This document shows positions 1 through 6,168 of a DNA stretch of 42,117 nt, one piece after another. Source of the DNA: a virus; the IMG/VR virus record IMGVR_UViG_3300035670_000480, positions 1 through 42,117 of that record; one strand, written 5' to 3'. Position 1 is the first letter of the stretch. The number at the start of each line of letters is the position of its first letter. Below the pieces are notes generated by a model. That model saw only the letters and a list, made by a program, of their open reading frames with translations. It had not been told where the DNA came from and ran no database searches. The position numbers were made by a program, and so were the translations under genes.

Positions 1-569
1 TGTTTTGCCTCCTCTACAGCTAATCTTTTTGCTTCTTCTATCCTTTTTTCTTCATCTAATTTTCTTTGAGCCTCTGCTAACTTTTCTCTTTCAATCCTCA
101 TTTCTTCTTCTTGTTGAATTCGTTTATTCTCTAAATATATTTCTTTTTGTTCTGAATAATATCGTAAAAACTCACTATCAGATAGACATAAAATATAATC
201 GTCGGTTTGTTCTACGTTTATATCCAGTAATTTTTGTCTTCGCTCTGGCAAAAATTCTTGTCTTTTGATCTTTTCTTTTTCTAAATCAATCCTTTCTTGT
301 TCGGATTTTAGTTCTAATTCTAATGGTTGTATAATCCCTATTAACTCTTTCTCTTTTTGAATAACTGCTTTTTGAAACTGAATAGCTTCTGCTCTTAGAT
401 CTTTTGCTCTATTTGTTATATCTGTCCTTTTGTTTTTTAAATCCTTTCTTGCTTGATCAACTTGCAAATAACCCTCTTTATCATTTATATCTTTGATTTT
501 TAAACCTCTATACTTATCAGCCAATGTTGTCAGTTCTAGTATAGTTGGATTGAATTTTTCTATTTCCAT
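1..569 (-). CDS. coiled-coil phage protein, truncated by the window edge
   Basis: The reading frame opens with ATG at 569 and runs off the left edge after 189 codons without a stop. The product begins MEIEKFNPTILELTTLADKY and is then almost entirely charged helix, with a long Glu/Lys/Arg coiled coil in the last third. This layout resembles the DUF1351-type coiled-coil proteins found next to single-strand annealing proteins in phages. That is family resemblance by eye, not a search. No Shine-Dalgarno precedes it; the start overlaps the end of the preceding small gene. Codon use is strongly A/T-biased (AGA, ATA, TTA), unlike the main phage, so the gene probably belongs to another genome joined at the repeat at 721-845. 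Confidence 0.7.
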   Translation of the reverse strand, partial: MEIEKFNPTILELTTLADKYRGLKIKDINDKEGYLQVDQARKDLKNKRTDITNRAKDLRAEAIQFQKAVIQKEKELIGIIQPLELELKSEQERIDLEKEKIKRQEFLPERRQKLLDINVEQTDDYILCLSDSEFLRYYSEQKEIYLENKRIQQEEEMRIEREKLAEAQRKLDEEKRIEEAKRLAVEEAK

Positions 570-688
570 AATTTTATAATTAATGATTTAAAAGAAACGT
601 AAATAATATAGAACAACAGTACCAGTAATAGTATCCCGTTGACTAGTAGCATTGCTACACCGTCATAGATTGCTTTGAGAGTCTTCAT
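560..688 (-). CDS. small single-pass membrane protein (42 aa)
   Basis: The frame codes for 42 residues, with a hydrophobic stretch of about 18 residues (VNGILLLVLLFYIIYVSF) forming one transmembrane helix and a Lys-containing C-terminus. The upstream bases are A/T only, with no Shine-Dalgarno, as is usual in Bacteroidota. The last codons overlap the start of the downstream coiled-coil gene (ATG at 569 inside TTATGGAAATAG). No function can be assigned. A holin role is possible but unsupported. Like its neighbour it looks foreign to the rest of the window. Confidence 0.45.
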   Translation of the reverse strand: MKTLKAIYDGVAMLLVNGILLLVLLFYIIYVSFKSLIIKLWK

Positions 689-706
689 TTTTTAATAAAA
701 AATAAA

Positions 707-898
707 TTATAAAACCTCTACATACCCATACCCATACCCAGATCCAGATCCATGCCCATCCCCAGACCCATCCCCAGACCCAGACCCATACCCATACCCA
801 TACCCATCCCCATACCCATCCCCAGACCCATACCCATCCCCAGACAAAACGGCTGTATTTGATGTATCAAATAATCCGATCAGATCTTCGATTGCCAT
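707..898 (-). CDS. Gly-Tyr/Asp/Ser repeat protein
   Basis: ATG at 898 is preceded by GGAGGAAAGCAA, a strong ribosome site, so this start is preferred over longer readings. The first 18 residues (MAIEDLIGLFDTSNTAVL) look like ordinary protein. The remainder alternates Gly with Tyr, Asp or Ser and ends in VEVL. Nearly all glycines use GGG, a codon not favoured elsewhere in the window, so selection may act on the DNA. The start lies 19 bases inside the gene at 880-1233, and the orientation continues the early operon. The repeat is also the join with the AT-rich left segment, so the true C-terminus is uncertain: the copy at 42051-42117 ends differently. Function unknown. Confidence 0.65.
   Translation of the reverse strand: MAIEDLIGLFDTSNTAVLSGDGYGSGDGYGDGYGYGYGSGSGDGSGDGHGSGSGYGYGYVEVL
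721..845 (-). repeat. tandem hexamer repeat, G-quadruplex-prone on the minus strand
   Basis: About twenty consecutive 6-base units read GGGTAT, GGGGAT or GGGTCT on the minus strand, with a few GGATCT variants near the left side. Runs of three or four G separated by three bases fit the classic G-quadruplex pattern. The block lies inside the Gly-rich gene at 707-898. Bases near 800-838 are identical to the last ~40 bases of the window, so this is where the assembly ends meet. Confidence 0.9.
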
Positions 899-1233
899 TT
901 GCTTTCCTCCGCATCTATTTGAGCTAATACAGCTCCCAACGGAATGCGAGTAACTCCGCAAGCGTCTAGTTTCGTATCTTTCAAAGGACCATTGATTAGC
1001 TCTCCAATGCCTTTAGTTGTGCCCCAAACTCTAATCACGTTGGCTCGTTCTATTACTAGATGCTTATCTGTCTCGTGCGTATATCCAATAAAAACCCACC
1101 CTCGCGGCGCAATCACAATTTGCACTTTGGATTCTGGCTTAGGGCCACTTGCCCACACGGCAACGCTGTTAAGAGCATCCTTTAAACTCAACTCGCCGCC
1201 AATAACTTTTGCAATAATCTCTTCGTGTGTCAT
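880..1233 (-). CDS. phage accessory protein, possibly DUF6948-like
   Basis: This 117-residue protein starts at ATG 1233 behind AAAGGAG. The N-terminal 30 residues are helical (MTHEEIIAKVIGGELSLKDA). They are followed by a small beta-rich domain containing RGWVFIGY, NVIRVWGTTKGIGEL and a C-terminal cysteine and acidic helix. The pattern (aromatic Gly-Trp-Val, then a W-G-T-T-K-G-I-G-E-L segment) is common in small proteins of gut and environmental phages and is reminiscent of DUF6948. That link is from memory and unproven. The gene is co-directional with the early operon and its end overlaps the Gly-rich gene. Confidence 0.6.
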   Translation of the reverse strand: MTHEEIIAKVIGGELSLKDALNSVAVWASGPKPESKVQIVIAPRGWVFIGYTHETDKHLVIERANVIRVWGTTKGIGELINGPLKDTKLDACGVTRIPLGAVLAQIDAEESKWQSKI

Positions 1234-1250
1234 ATAAATCTCCTTTAAAA

Positions 1251-1463
1251 TTAGTAATTACTCCTACGCTCACCCTTGGCAATTCTGACTTGATTTTCAT
1301 ACGTCTGTGCGAAAAAATAATCCTTTTTGACGGCTCTAATAAGCCAATCCTCACACAGTAAATGCTTTTTAACCCCAAGCACTTGCCAACCAGACTCTTT
1401 AATCTGATTGTACAAGCGTCGATATTCATTCTTGCCGCACGGGCAGCGGAATACTTTTATCAT
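1251..1463 (-). CDS. small cysteine-containing protein
   Basis: The chosen start is ATG 1463 because it overlaps the stop of the upstream gene as ATGA and has AAAGGA just before it. An upstream ATG at 1481, also with a ribosome site, would add six residues. The product of 70 residues opens with MIKVFRCPCGKNEYRRLY, a C-P-C-G knuckle near the N-terminus, and has one more cysteine near the middle, too few for a full zinc ribbon. It is basic overall. Function unknown; it is one of several tiny genes in the leftward early operon. Confidence 0.6.
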   Translation of the reverse strand: MIKVFRCPCGKNEYRRLYNQIKESGWQVLGVKKHLLCEDWLIRAVKKDYFFAQTYENQVRIAKGERRSNY

Positions 1464-1609
1464 AGCTTTTCCTTTCGCCATTGATTCTCCCTGTCAATCA
1501 AATACATGAGGTCTTTCCATTCTCGCAGAAGCTCTGCTTCTGAACGGGTGTCACCCTGTTCAACTTGCTGTGATTTCCACTTCTCAAATTCTGTATTGAA
1601 GTCAATCAT
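1460..1609 (-). CDS. small acidic helical protein (49 aa)
   Basis: ATG at 1609 overlaps the stop of the upstream regulator (ATGA), and the TGA stop at 1460-1462 overlaps the start of the next gene in the same way. This double coupling is the main evidence that the gene is real. The product begins MIDFNTEFEKWKSQQVEQ and is predicted to be a single charged helix with several tryptophans. No family is recognised. Confidence 0.6.
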   Translation of the reverse strand: MIDFNTEFEKWKSQQVEQGDTRSEAELLREWKDLMYLIDRENQWRKEKL

Positions 1610-1842
1610 TGCAAGCCCCTTCTCGAAATGTTTTTATTCCTTGCTCCGTTTTCTAAGGCTATTTGATACACCTTCGGATGTTCTTTTAGCAAGTAATTTC
1701 TTATCGGATTAGCGTTTGAGATACCAATAATTCTAGCCGTTTTGTTCAAAGAATAACCCTGCTCAATTAGTGCTATTGCGGCGGCCTTCTTTTGCTCATC
1801 AAACGGCTTTGGTGACGCATTTCTTACGATGTTTGTTCTCAC
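1606..1842 (-). CDS. helix-turn-helix DNA-binding protein
   Basis: Translation starts at GTG 1842, supported by GGAGGACTGAAC immediately upstream. The product has 78 residues. Residues 14-46 contain a resolvase/MarR-like helix-turn-helix: AAAIALIEQGYSLNKTARII followed by GISNANPIRNYL. The tail is basic (ARNKNISRRG). It probably binds DNA as a small regulator of the early operon or as a recombination accessory. It begins two bases after the stop of the upstream gene and its stop overlaps the next start as ATGA, so it is translated as part of a chain. Confidence 0.65.
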   Translation of the reverse strand: MRTNIVRNASPKPFDEQKKAAAIALIEQGYSLNKTARIIGISNANPIRNYLLKEHPKVYQIALENGARNKNISRRGLQ

Positions 1843-1844
1843 GT

Positions 1845-2063
1845 TCAGTCCTCCGAAATGTACTCTTCAACCCAAGAATCGTGCTCAGAAATCGCCATTG
1901 CATGCCATTGGCCCACAAGCTCGTTGAAATAGCTCTTAGCAAATATGTGAGAACAAGTCCCGTCCTCATGCGAGATATCGCCCATGTATTTAACGACGCC
2001 ATGAAATGAGTGTTTGTAAGTAAATCCTATTGCATAGTGCTGATTTTGAATCGGTCTGCTCAT
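1845..2063 (-). CDS. hypothetical early protein (72 aa)
   Basis: ATG at 2063 overlaps the stop of the upstream gene (ATGA) and follows AGGAGACAAACT. The product begins MSRPIQNQHYAIGFTYKHSF and is rich in His, Tyr and acidic residues, with a short acidic tail (EEYISED). No motif or membrane segment is visible and no family is recognised. A longer open frame to 2171 exists, but it lies inside the upstream gene and lacks a ribosome site. Confidence 0.6.
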   Translation of the reverse strand: MSRPIQNQHYAIGFTYKHSFHGVVKYMGDISHEDGTCSHIFAKSYFNELVGQWHAMAISEHDSWVEEYISED

Positions 2064-2581
2064 AGTTTGTCTCCTGCTGCTGCTAGTTTTTGGTCTGGTC
2101 TTTTGGGCATTGGAGTTCTTACTTTCGGCGCTGGAGCTTGCTTTGGCTTTCCAAAAATGTGTCTCTCCCAAGAGTTTTTTCTGACGCCATCAACGTTTCT
2201 GATGGCGTAATAATCTCCACGGGCACCATGTATCTCAACGGTTTGTGCTAGTGATTGCTCTTGAGCATCAAGGGTGGCTCCCTTTTCAAAACAACGAAGC
2301 AAATAAACTTCATCTGTGAATCTTGGCAAACCTCGTTCAAATTCTGGCAGATGCTTGTCGGTTCTCCCGTCGCCTCCACAGTGTTTTGCAAACTCGTTAG
2401 CCGTGGGCCATTTCGCATCTGAAGCAAAGAACGAGAAGGATGCTTTGATGGCAGAAGCATCGAGCAGGTAAACCTGTGCCCAAAAGAAACGCATCATCGA
2501 TTCTTTGGGGTTAGCTTTCCCACAAACCTCTGCGAGAAATTTAAAGCTTTTTTCAAAATCGACGTATTCCATTCTGCTCAT
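2060..2581 (-). CDS. putative helicase-loader-like replication protein
   Basis: The product has 173 residues. A conserved-looking block around residues 58-68 (KWPTANEFAKHCGG) resembles the W-P-S-x-x-E-F-x-x-W/H-C element seen in lambda P-type helicase loaders. The C-terminal 30 residues are basic and proline-rich (KPKQAPAPKVRTPMPKRP), typical of a flexible tail. It starts at the TAATG junction with the replication-initiator-like gene at 2581-3279, reproducing the O-P order of lambdoid phages. The assignment rests on gene order and a short motif, so it is tentative; a generic accessory protein is the alternative. Confidence 0.4.
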   Translation of the reverse strand: MSRMEYVDFEKSFKFLAEVCGKANPKESMMRFFWAQVYLLDASAIKASFSFFASDAKWPTANEFAKHCGGDGRTDKHLPEFERGLPRFTDEVYLLRCFEKGATLDAQEQSLAQTVEIHGARGDYYAIRNVDGVRKNSWERHIFGKPKQAPAPKVRTPMPKRPDQKLAAAGDKL

Positions 2582-3279
2582 TATTCACCCCGTAGCATTA
2601 AGGTTTTTGAAGCTTCGAGAGCAAGCTGCTCGTCATCGATTGAAAATGGGTCGAGGGGTTCGAGTGTCAGGCGCTTGCTTGCTTCCTGGGCTTCTTCGTT
2701 TTCAACCAGCTTGTTCAAAATGCGGTCTGTGATTTTTGTGTTGTTTGCCATTTCAATGAGCAAAGATGGGTAATCGGTGAGCAGAAGCCCGATGGGAAAA
2801 CCTTTTTGCACATAAAACTTTTTGCATCGGGTTGGATAGTAACGAGCAAGGGCCAGTGCTGTGTCGAGGCCAACGGCTTCATGGAGCATCTTGCATTGGG
2901 CGTTCACTTTGGCGTTTCTGGGTGGCTCCATGTTCCAGAGCGTTTTCATCGATTGAGAATATGCCTGCCAGATTTGTGAAGCGGGAGTCGTGACCGCCTT
3001 GGCGGGCACAGACCCGGAGGTTCGTCGTTTAGACGGGGTCTGAGACGTACAAAGAGGGTCGGGCATAGTCTCACTAGCTTCGAGCTGCTTGGATTCAATA
3101 GCGGGCGCATTTTGCGTATTTTTAAGAGTCGCCACAATTTCAGCCAAACTCTCTCGGTGCTTGGAGCTGGTAGCAAGCTCAATGACGGCCTCCAAAACAA
3201 GCTCTAAACGGCAATCATACTCTACAGACTTATGCTTCAAAATACTATGATGAATCGGTGTAATTCGTGTGGCTTTCAT
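2581..3279 (-). CDS. phage replication-associated protein (O-like)
   Basis: ATG 3279 follows AAAGGAGAACATTTGC. The 232-residue product has a low-complexity linker (residues 60-100) and then a recognisable domain beginning IWQAYSQSMKTLWNMEPPRN and continuing AKVNAQCKMLHEAVGLDTAL with YPTRCKKFYVQKGFPIGLLL. This W-x-A-Y / R-N-A-K-V-N / x-P-x-x-L-L-L pattern recurs in phage proteins that sit beside replication genes. It probably binds the origin or recruits the host helicase. The tandem 31-base repeats just upstream (3432-3505) would be a natural target. Next in the operon is the loader candidate, joined by TAATG. Confidence 0.5.
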   Translation of the reverse strand: MKATRITPIHHSILKHKSVEYDCRLELVLEAVIELATSSKHRESLAEIVATLKNTQNAPAIESKQLEASETMPDPLCTSQTPSKRRTSGSVPAKAVTTPASQIWQAYSQSMKTLWNMEPPRNAKVNAQCKMLHEAVGLDTALALARYYPTRCKKFYVQKGFPIGLLLTDYPSLLIEMANNTKITDRILNKLVENEEAQEASKRLTLEPLDPFSIDDEQLALEASKTLMLRGE

Positions 3280-3431
3280 GCAAATGTTCTCCTTTCTAAA
3301 ACTCTCTTAACAAACAATTTAAATTCTGTAAATAATTATTTAATAAAATTAGAACGGCGTAACTCTTATGTATTATGTATTTTGTATTTATACTTGTACT
3401 TGTACTTGAGCTATTTTTGCTATGTTTTTCG

Positions 3432-3505
3432 TAGCAGCTGTTATCGGTTGCTATCAAAAACATAGCAGCTGTTATCGGTTGCTATCAAAAACATAGCAGC
3501 TGCTA
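3432..3505. repeat. tandem 31-base repeats (2.4 copies), candidate origin iterons
   Basis: Two identical 31-base units lie head to tail at 3432-3462 and 3463-3493. Each begins TAGCAGCTGTTATCGG and ends in CAAAAACA. A third partial unit starts at 3494 with the perfect palindrome TAGCAGCTGCTA. Within each unit ATAGCA and TGCTAT face each other across 12 bases. They lie in the 233-base gap between the two replication-type genes, which also holds TTGTAC-type short repeats near 3395 and is otherwise AT-rich. Iteron origin is the favoured reading; on the minus strand each unit could also fold into a weak hairpin followed by TTTTT. Confidence 0.6.
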
Positions 3506-3512
3506 TATTCTG

Positions 3513-3938
3513 CTATTCTGCTATACTTTTGGGCTCTTTTTGTTTCTTCCATCGCTTCGCAGCGCCAGCCTTGCCAGCTTTTGATTTGTGTTCTCGCCAT
3601 GTTTGAATGGATTCGAGTTGTTTTTCATTGCCGACAATCTCAAATACATCATCGGATGGTTCAATAATCTTTGCTGCAAGCAAAGTCTCAAAGCCCCCCT
3701 CTGTCCACTTGTCAATCTCTTCCCGTGTTGCATGAGTCATTTGTCTGCACTGACTTTCACGCCACAGGTTCACACACTGGAATAGTGTCAGAGTTCTTGC
3801 AAGCAGGTTTTTTGGGAAGGTTTCTAGGCGGTCATAGTTTTCAAAATCTGCAGCCATTTTCTGTGCAGATGAAAAAAACTCGGCTTCAATGTTGACTCGT
3901 AAATAACTTTTGACTACCTTCACGGGTATTCCTTTCAT
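3513..3938 (-). CDS. putative phage replication/DNA-binding protein
   Basis: The product is about 141 residues. The N-terminal two thirds look like a winged-helix fold. The C-terminus, after NEKQLESIQTWREHKSK, is a strongly basic run (AGKAGAAKRWKKQKE) typical of phage replisome organisers and DnaT/O-like initiators. ATG 3938 has no ribosome site. GTG at 3923, five codons downstream, is preceded by AAAGGA at good spacing and may be the true start. The gene is followed downstream by the tandem repeats and the O-like gene, so a role in origin recognition is likely but not proven. Confidence 0.5.
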   Translation of the reverse strand: MKGIPVKVVKSYLRVNIEAEFFSSAQKMAADFENYDRLETFPKNLLARTLTLFQCVNLWRESQCRQMTHATREEIDKWTEGGFETLLAAKIIEPSDDVFEIVGNEKQLESIQTWREHKSKAGKAGAAKRWKKQKEPKSIAE

Positions 3939-3951
3939 CGGGATGTTTGTG

Positions 3952-3980
3952 CCGGAGCCCCCAAAGCTCCGGTTTTTTAT
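3952..3980 (+). terminator. intrinsic terminator reading rightward, between leftward genes
   Basis: CCGGAGC and GCTCCGG form a perfect 7-base stem around a 7-base loop, followed on the plus strand by six T. The genes on both sides read leftward, so the poly-T tract lies on the wrong side to stop the operon. It would stop antisense (rightward) transcription. On the leftward mRNA it is a hairpin 14 bases before ATG 3938. Confidence 0.7.
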
Positions 3981-4139
3981 TTAAGCTCTTTTCAGCTTTT
4001 TGTAAAGTTCCTTGTTTTTCAAGCTCATCTCGATTGCGGTGTTGATTACCGTCTCCAGCTTCACACCAGCATCAAGGGCGACTTGTTTGCAAATGGCGTG
4101 CAAATCTTTGCTGATAACTGCGGTCTTTGAATCGCTCAT
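3981..4139 (-). CDS. small ribbon-helix-helix-like protein (52 aa)
   Basis: ATG 4139 overlaps the stop of the bet gene (ATGA); the stop is TAA at 3981-3983. The 52-residue product (start MSDSKTAVISKDLHAICKQV) has a short beta-like opening followed by two helices, the second beginning VKLETVINTAIEMSL, and a Lys-rich tail. This is the layout of ribbon-helix-helix DNA-binding proteins of the CopG/ParD/Arc type. No toxin partner lies next to it, so a regulator role is more likely than an antitoxin role. Confidence 0.6.
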   Translation of the reverse strand: MSDSKTAVISKDLHAICKQVALDAGVKLETVINTAIEMSLKNKELYKKLKRA

Positions 4140-4951
4140 TGTGCAAGCTCCTTTCCAACATCGGCATCAAGTTTTGCTTTCACCTCGGACTTATCTCTTC
4201 CGATTGCCCAAGTGTGCCAAGCACGAGCAGCGTTTTGATATTCGTCGCTTTTGTCGTTCACTACGCCCCGCAATGCGAGCTGAGACACGAGCCACGTCTT
4301 GTCGGCAAGGCAGTCGATGTAAGGGTCACGCTTGACTTGCTCCTTCGTTTCAGGCAAAGTTTGGTTAGGTTTTTCTGAAACCATCTCGGCGTTGATTACG
4401 CTTTTTTGTTCTCGGAAGTCTTCTCCATCAAGCTCCTCTGTTGAATATAATCCGCTCATTTCAAGGGGAAATGCCCGGCGAAGGGCCAAAGATTCACAGC
4501 ATTTTGAAATCATAAGTTCAGGCATTTTTTTCCATATCGGAGTGTTTGCACAGTATGCGTTAAAGTTAGCAACAGCAAACAAAGGCTCAGAAAATCCTTC
4601 ACGCCAAACACCAACTTTTGCTGCAACAGGTGGCACGCTTTCTGTCCAAACATCCTTCCATTCACCATCTGGCCCGCACCACATTGGCCCGACTTGCCCA
4701 CGATATTGACCCGTGCGGTGAGCAATCAAACGGAGCCCGTCAATGCTCGCTGTCGTTTGTCCAATTCCCCCACGTTTCACAAAGAAAACTTGTCTGTGAA
4801 ATGGGTTCAAACCTGCGCTTTTCGCGATGTTTAGAAACAGCTCAAATTCAATCGGCGTGGCATCTTTTGCGATTGTTTTCCTCATCACGTCAATTTGTTC
4901 AGTAGTGAAATCAATCTCAGCTGTTTGGCGTTTTGCAATCTCGGTACTCAT
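4136..4951 (-). CDS. bet: single-strand annealing recombinase, Bet/RecT superfamily
   Basis: The 271-residue product matches the Redbeta (Bet) layout: an N-terminal helix, then AGLNPFHRQVFFVKRGG, TTASIDGLRLIAHRTGQYRG, and the C-terminal core ending PELMISKCCESLALRRAFP and MSGLYSTEEL. These proteins anneal complementary single strands during phage recombination and act with a 5'-3' exonuclease. The exonuclease gene lies immediately upstream and overlaps it as ATGA (start 4951, stop at 4948-4950), as in the lambda red and Rac recET pairs. A variable acidic C-terminal tail follows the core. Confidence 0.9.
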   Translation of the reverse strand: MSTEIAKRQTAEIDFTTEQIDVMRKTIAKDATPIEFELFLNIAKSAGLNPFHRQVFFVKRGGIGQTTASIDGLRLIAHRTGQYRGQVGPMWCGPDGEWKDVWTESVPPVAAKVGVWREGFSEPLFAVANFNAYCANTPIWKKMPELMISKCCESLALRRAFPLEMSGLYSTEELDGEDFREQKSVINAEMVSEKPNQTLPETKEQVKRDPYIDCLADKTWLVSQLALRGVVNDKSDEYQNAARAWHTWAIGRDKSEVKAKLDADVGKELAQ

Positions 4952-5772
4952 TCAAAATCTCCTTTTTCAAAAGCATAGTCGGGCAAATTGGGAATCAATG
5001 TTGCCTCGTGTTTCGGGTAACCGTTCCAACTATCAAAGGTCTGGCAGGTGGAAAATTCTCGCAGGCCGTTGAGCACAAGCTCTTTGGCTCGCTTCATATC
5101 GTCGCCCGTGAACTCGTGGAGCTGGAAGTCGTAGGCTCCCGACTTTTCCACAGCGAGGAATCCGAACGAGTCTACTGCGTCTCCGGTTTCTGCTTCGTAT
5201 GCGAGGGCATAATAAGCGGCTTGAATGTGGTAGCCGTATTTGATGATTGAGTTTCTGAACGCCCACTTGCTGGCCGACATCGTAGTCTTGAGGTCGAACA
5301 GCACGCCACGACACTCGGCGGGGCAAATATCAAATCGAGCCTTCACGTCCACGCCTTCTATTTTGGTGAACACAGACACCTCAAAAACAGGCTTGAGGGG
5401 CATGATAATCTTTTCCCAAAGCTCGCTTTGGCGAATTGCTTTTGCAATAAATTGGGCACGAGTCACGTCCTGTTCACTCATTCGGATAGCGTTCGGGGCA
5501 AGTGCAGCTTCAAACCTTGCAGCCGCTTCTTTCCCTGCATTGGTGCGCCTGTCAAACTTTGGTTCAATCACAACCGCATTGCCAAACTCGTGCGGTTGTA
5601 GCAGCGCAAAATGAACCGCACTACCAAAGTCGAGGGCAGAACTCTTTTCGATTGTGGGGTGCGTTTGCTCAAACTTGTATCGAAGGGGTGATTTCAAGAA
5701 TGTTCTAAATTGACTCGACCCAAGGGCAGGATGGCCGTGGTACTCGGTTTCGGGCATGTTAAACTTTATCAC
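4948..5772 (-). CDS. RecE-like PD-(D/E)XK 5'-3' exonuclease
   Basis: Translation starts at GTG 5772, with AAGGAG seven bases upstream. The 274-residue product carries the RecB/RecE-type nuclease signature in order: H54 in DFGSAVHFALLQP, E131 in VFEVSV, D148 in KARFDIC, D160-x-K162 in LFDLKTT, and Q184 in YHIQAAYYAL. It should degrade duplex ends to give 3' single strands for the Bet protein encoded just downstream. Lambda Exo-type and RecE-type nucleases share this fold; the short length and the H-x-x-x-L-L-x-P motif favour the RecE C-terminal type (DUF3799-like). Confidence 0.85.
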   Translation of the reverse strand: MIKFNMPETEYHGHPALGSSQFRTFLKSPLRYKFEQTHPTIEKSSALDFGSAVHFALLQPHEFGNAVVIEPKFDRRTNAGKEAAARFEAALAPNAIRMSEQDVTRAQFIAKAIRQSELWEKIIMPLKPVFEVSVFTKIEGVDVKARFDICPAECRGVLFDLKTTMSASKWAFRNSIIKYGYHIQAAYYALAYEAETGDAVDSFGFLAVEKSGAYDFQLHEFTGDDMKRAKELVLNGLREFSTCQTFDSWNGYPKHEATLIPNLPDYAFEKGDFE

Positions 5773-6006
5773 TCAATACTCCTTTGCAAATGCTTCTTTT
5801 TCCAGCTCAGAAACGAGGTGGGCAAAAAGCGGGTTGTCGATGTTTTCAGCGAGCCAATCGGCAAGCTCAGGATGTGTCTCGGACTTAACGCCCTCGATTA
5901 CAAATTCGCTGCACGGTGGAGTCCATCGGTCGCCCCTGTCTTCCATGGCGTAGCAGTCAAAAGCGAACTCGATTCCGTTCCAAGTCGTGTGGATTATCTG
6001 GTTCAT
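5773..6006 (-). CDS. hypothetical acidic early protein, first gene of the leftward operon
   Basis: ATG 6006 has AAAGGAGACACGA upstream. The 77-residue product begins MNQIIHTTWNGIEFAFDCYA and is acidic, with a helical C-terminal half (PLFAHLVSELEKEAFAKEY). It is the first gene transcribed leftward from the divergent region, directly before the exonuclease start at 5772. No family is recognised; the position suggests an early accessory protein for recombination. Confidence 0.65.
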   Translation of the reverse strand: MNQIIHTTWNGIEFAFDCYAMEDRGDRWTPPCSEFVIEGVKSETHPELADWLAENIDNPLFAHLVSELEKEAFAKEY

Positions 6007-6010
6007 TCGT

Positions 6011-6026
6011 GTCTCCTTTCTGAGAC
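6011..6026 (-). promoter_or_regulatory. leader hairpin overlapping the ribosome site of the leftward operon
   Basis: On the leftward mRNA, GTCTC and GAGAC flank AGAAAG, giving a 5-base stem whose right arm and loop contain the AAGGAG site of the first early gene. If it forms, it would mask that site. The stem is short, so regulation is only a suggestion. Confidence 0.3.
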
Positions 6027-6042
6027 GATTGGTACTACAAAA

Positions 6043-6056
6043 TTACAAAATTGTAA
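6043..6056. promoter_or_regulatory. palindrome in the divergent control region, candidate operator
   Basis: TTACAA and TTGTAA are perfect inverted arms around AA, within an AT-rich stretch that also has ACAAAATT repeated in tandem. It lies between the leftward early genes and the rightward promoter, where a repressor could act on the leftward start. No promoter of good match was found for the leftward direction. Confidence 0.4.
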
Positions 6057-6119
6057 ACATGTTTTAGCAGTATCATCAGAAAAATAGTTGTTAGCGAAAA
6101 ACAAGGGTTTTGGCGCACG

Positions 6120-6147
6120 TTGACACAGAAGGCGAGGGTGGTACTAT
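6120..6147 (+). promoter_or_regulatory. sigma-70-type promoter, rightward
   Basis: TTGACA at 6120-6125 is a perfect -35 box. TACTAT at 6142-6147 is a fair -10 box (4 of 6) with a 16-base spacer. The ribosome site AAGGAG and ATG 6169 follow directly, giving a leader of about 15 bases. It should drive the rusA-dam block and possibly packaging genes. Confidence 0.7.
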
Positions 6148-6168
6148 AGTGTGCAAAAGGAGAGAAAA

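Noticed and set aside
721-845. The hexamer array as a CRISPR array.
   Set aside because: There are no spacers; the units are continuous and in frame with a coding gene.
3232-3465. A rightward frame rich in Tyr-Leu repeats across the origin-like gap.
   Set aside because: It overlaps the start of the O-like gene on the other strand, lacks a ribosome site, and its repeats come from short AT-rich DNA repeats.
5033-5326. A leftward frame inside the exonuclease gene.
   Set aside because: It is Arg-rich, in a shifted frame of a gene with clear nuclease motifs, and has no ribosome site.
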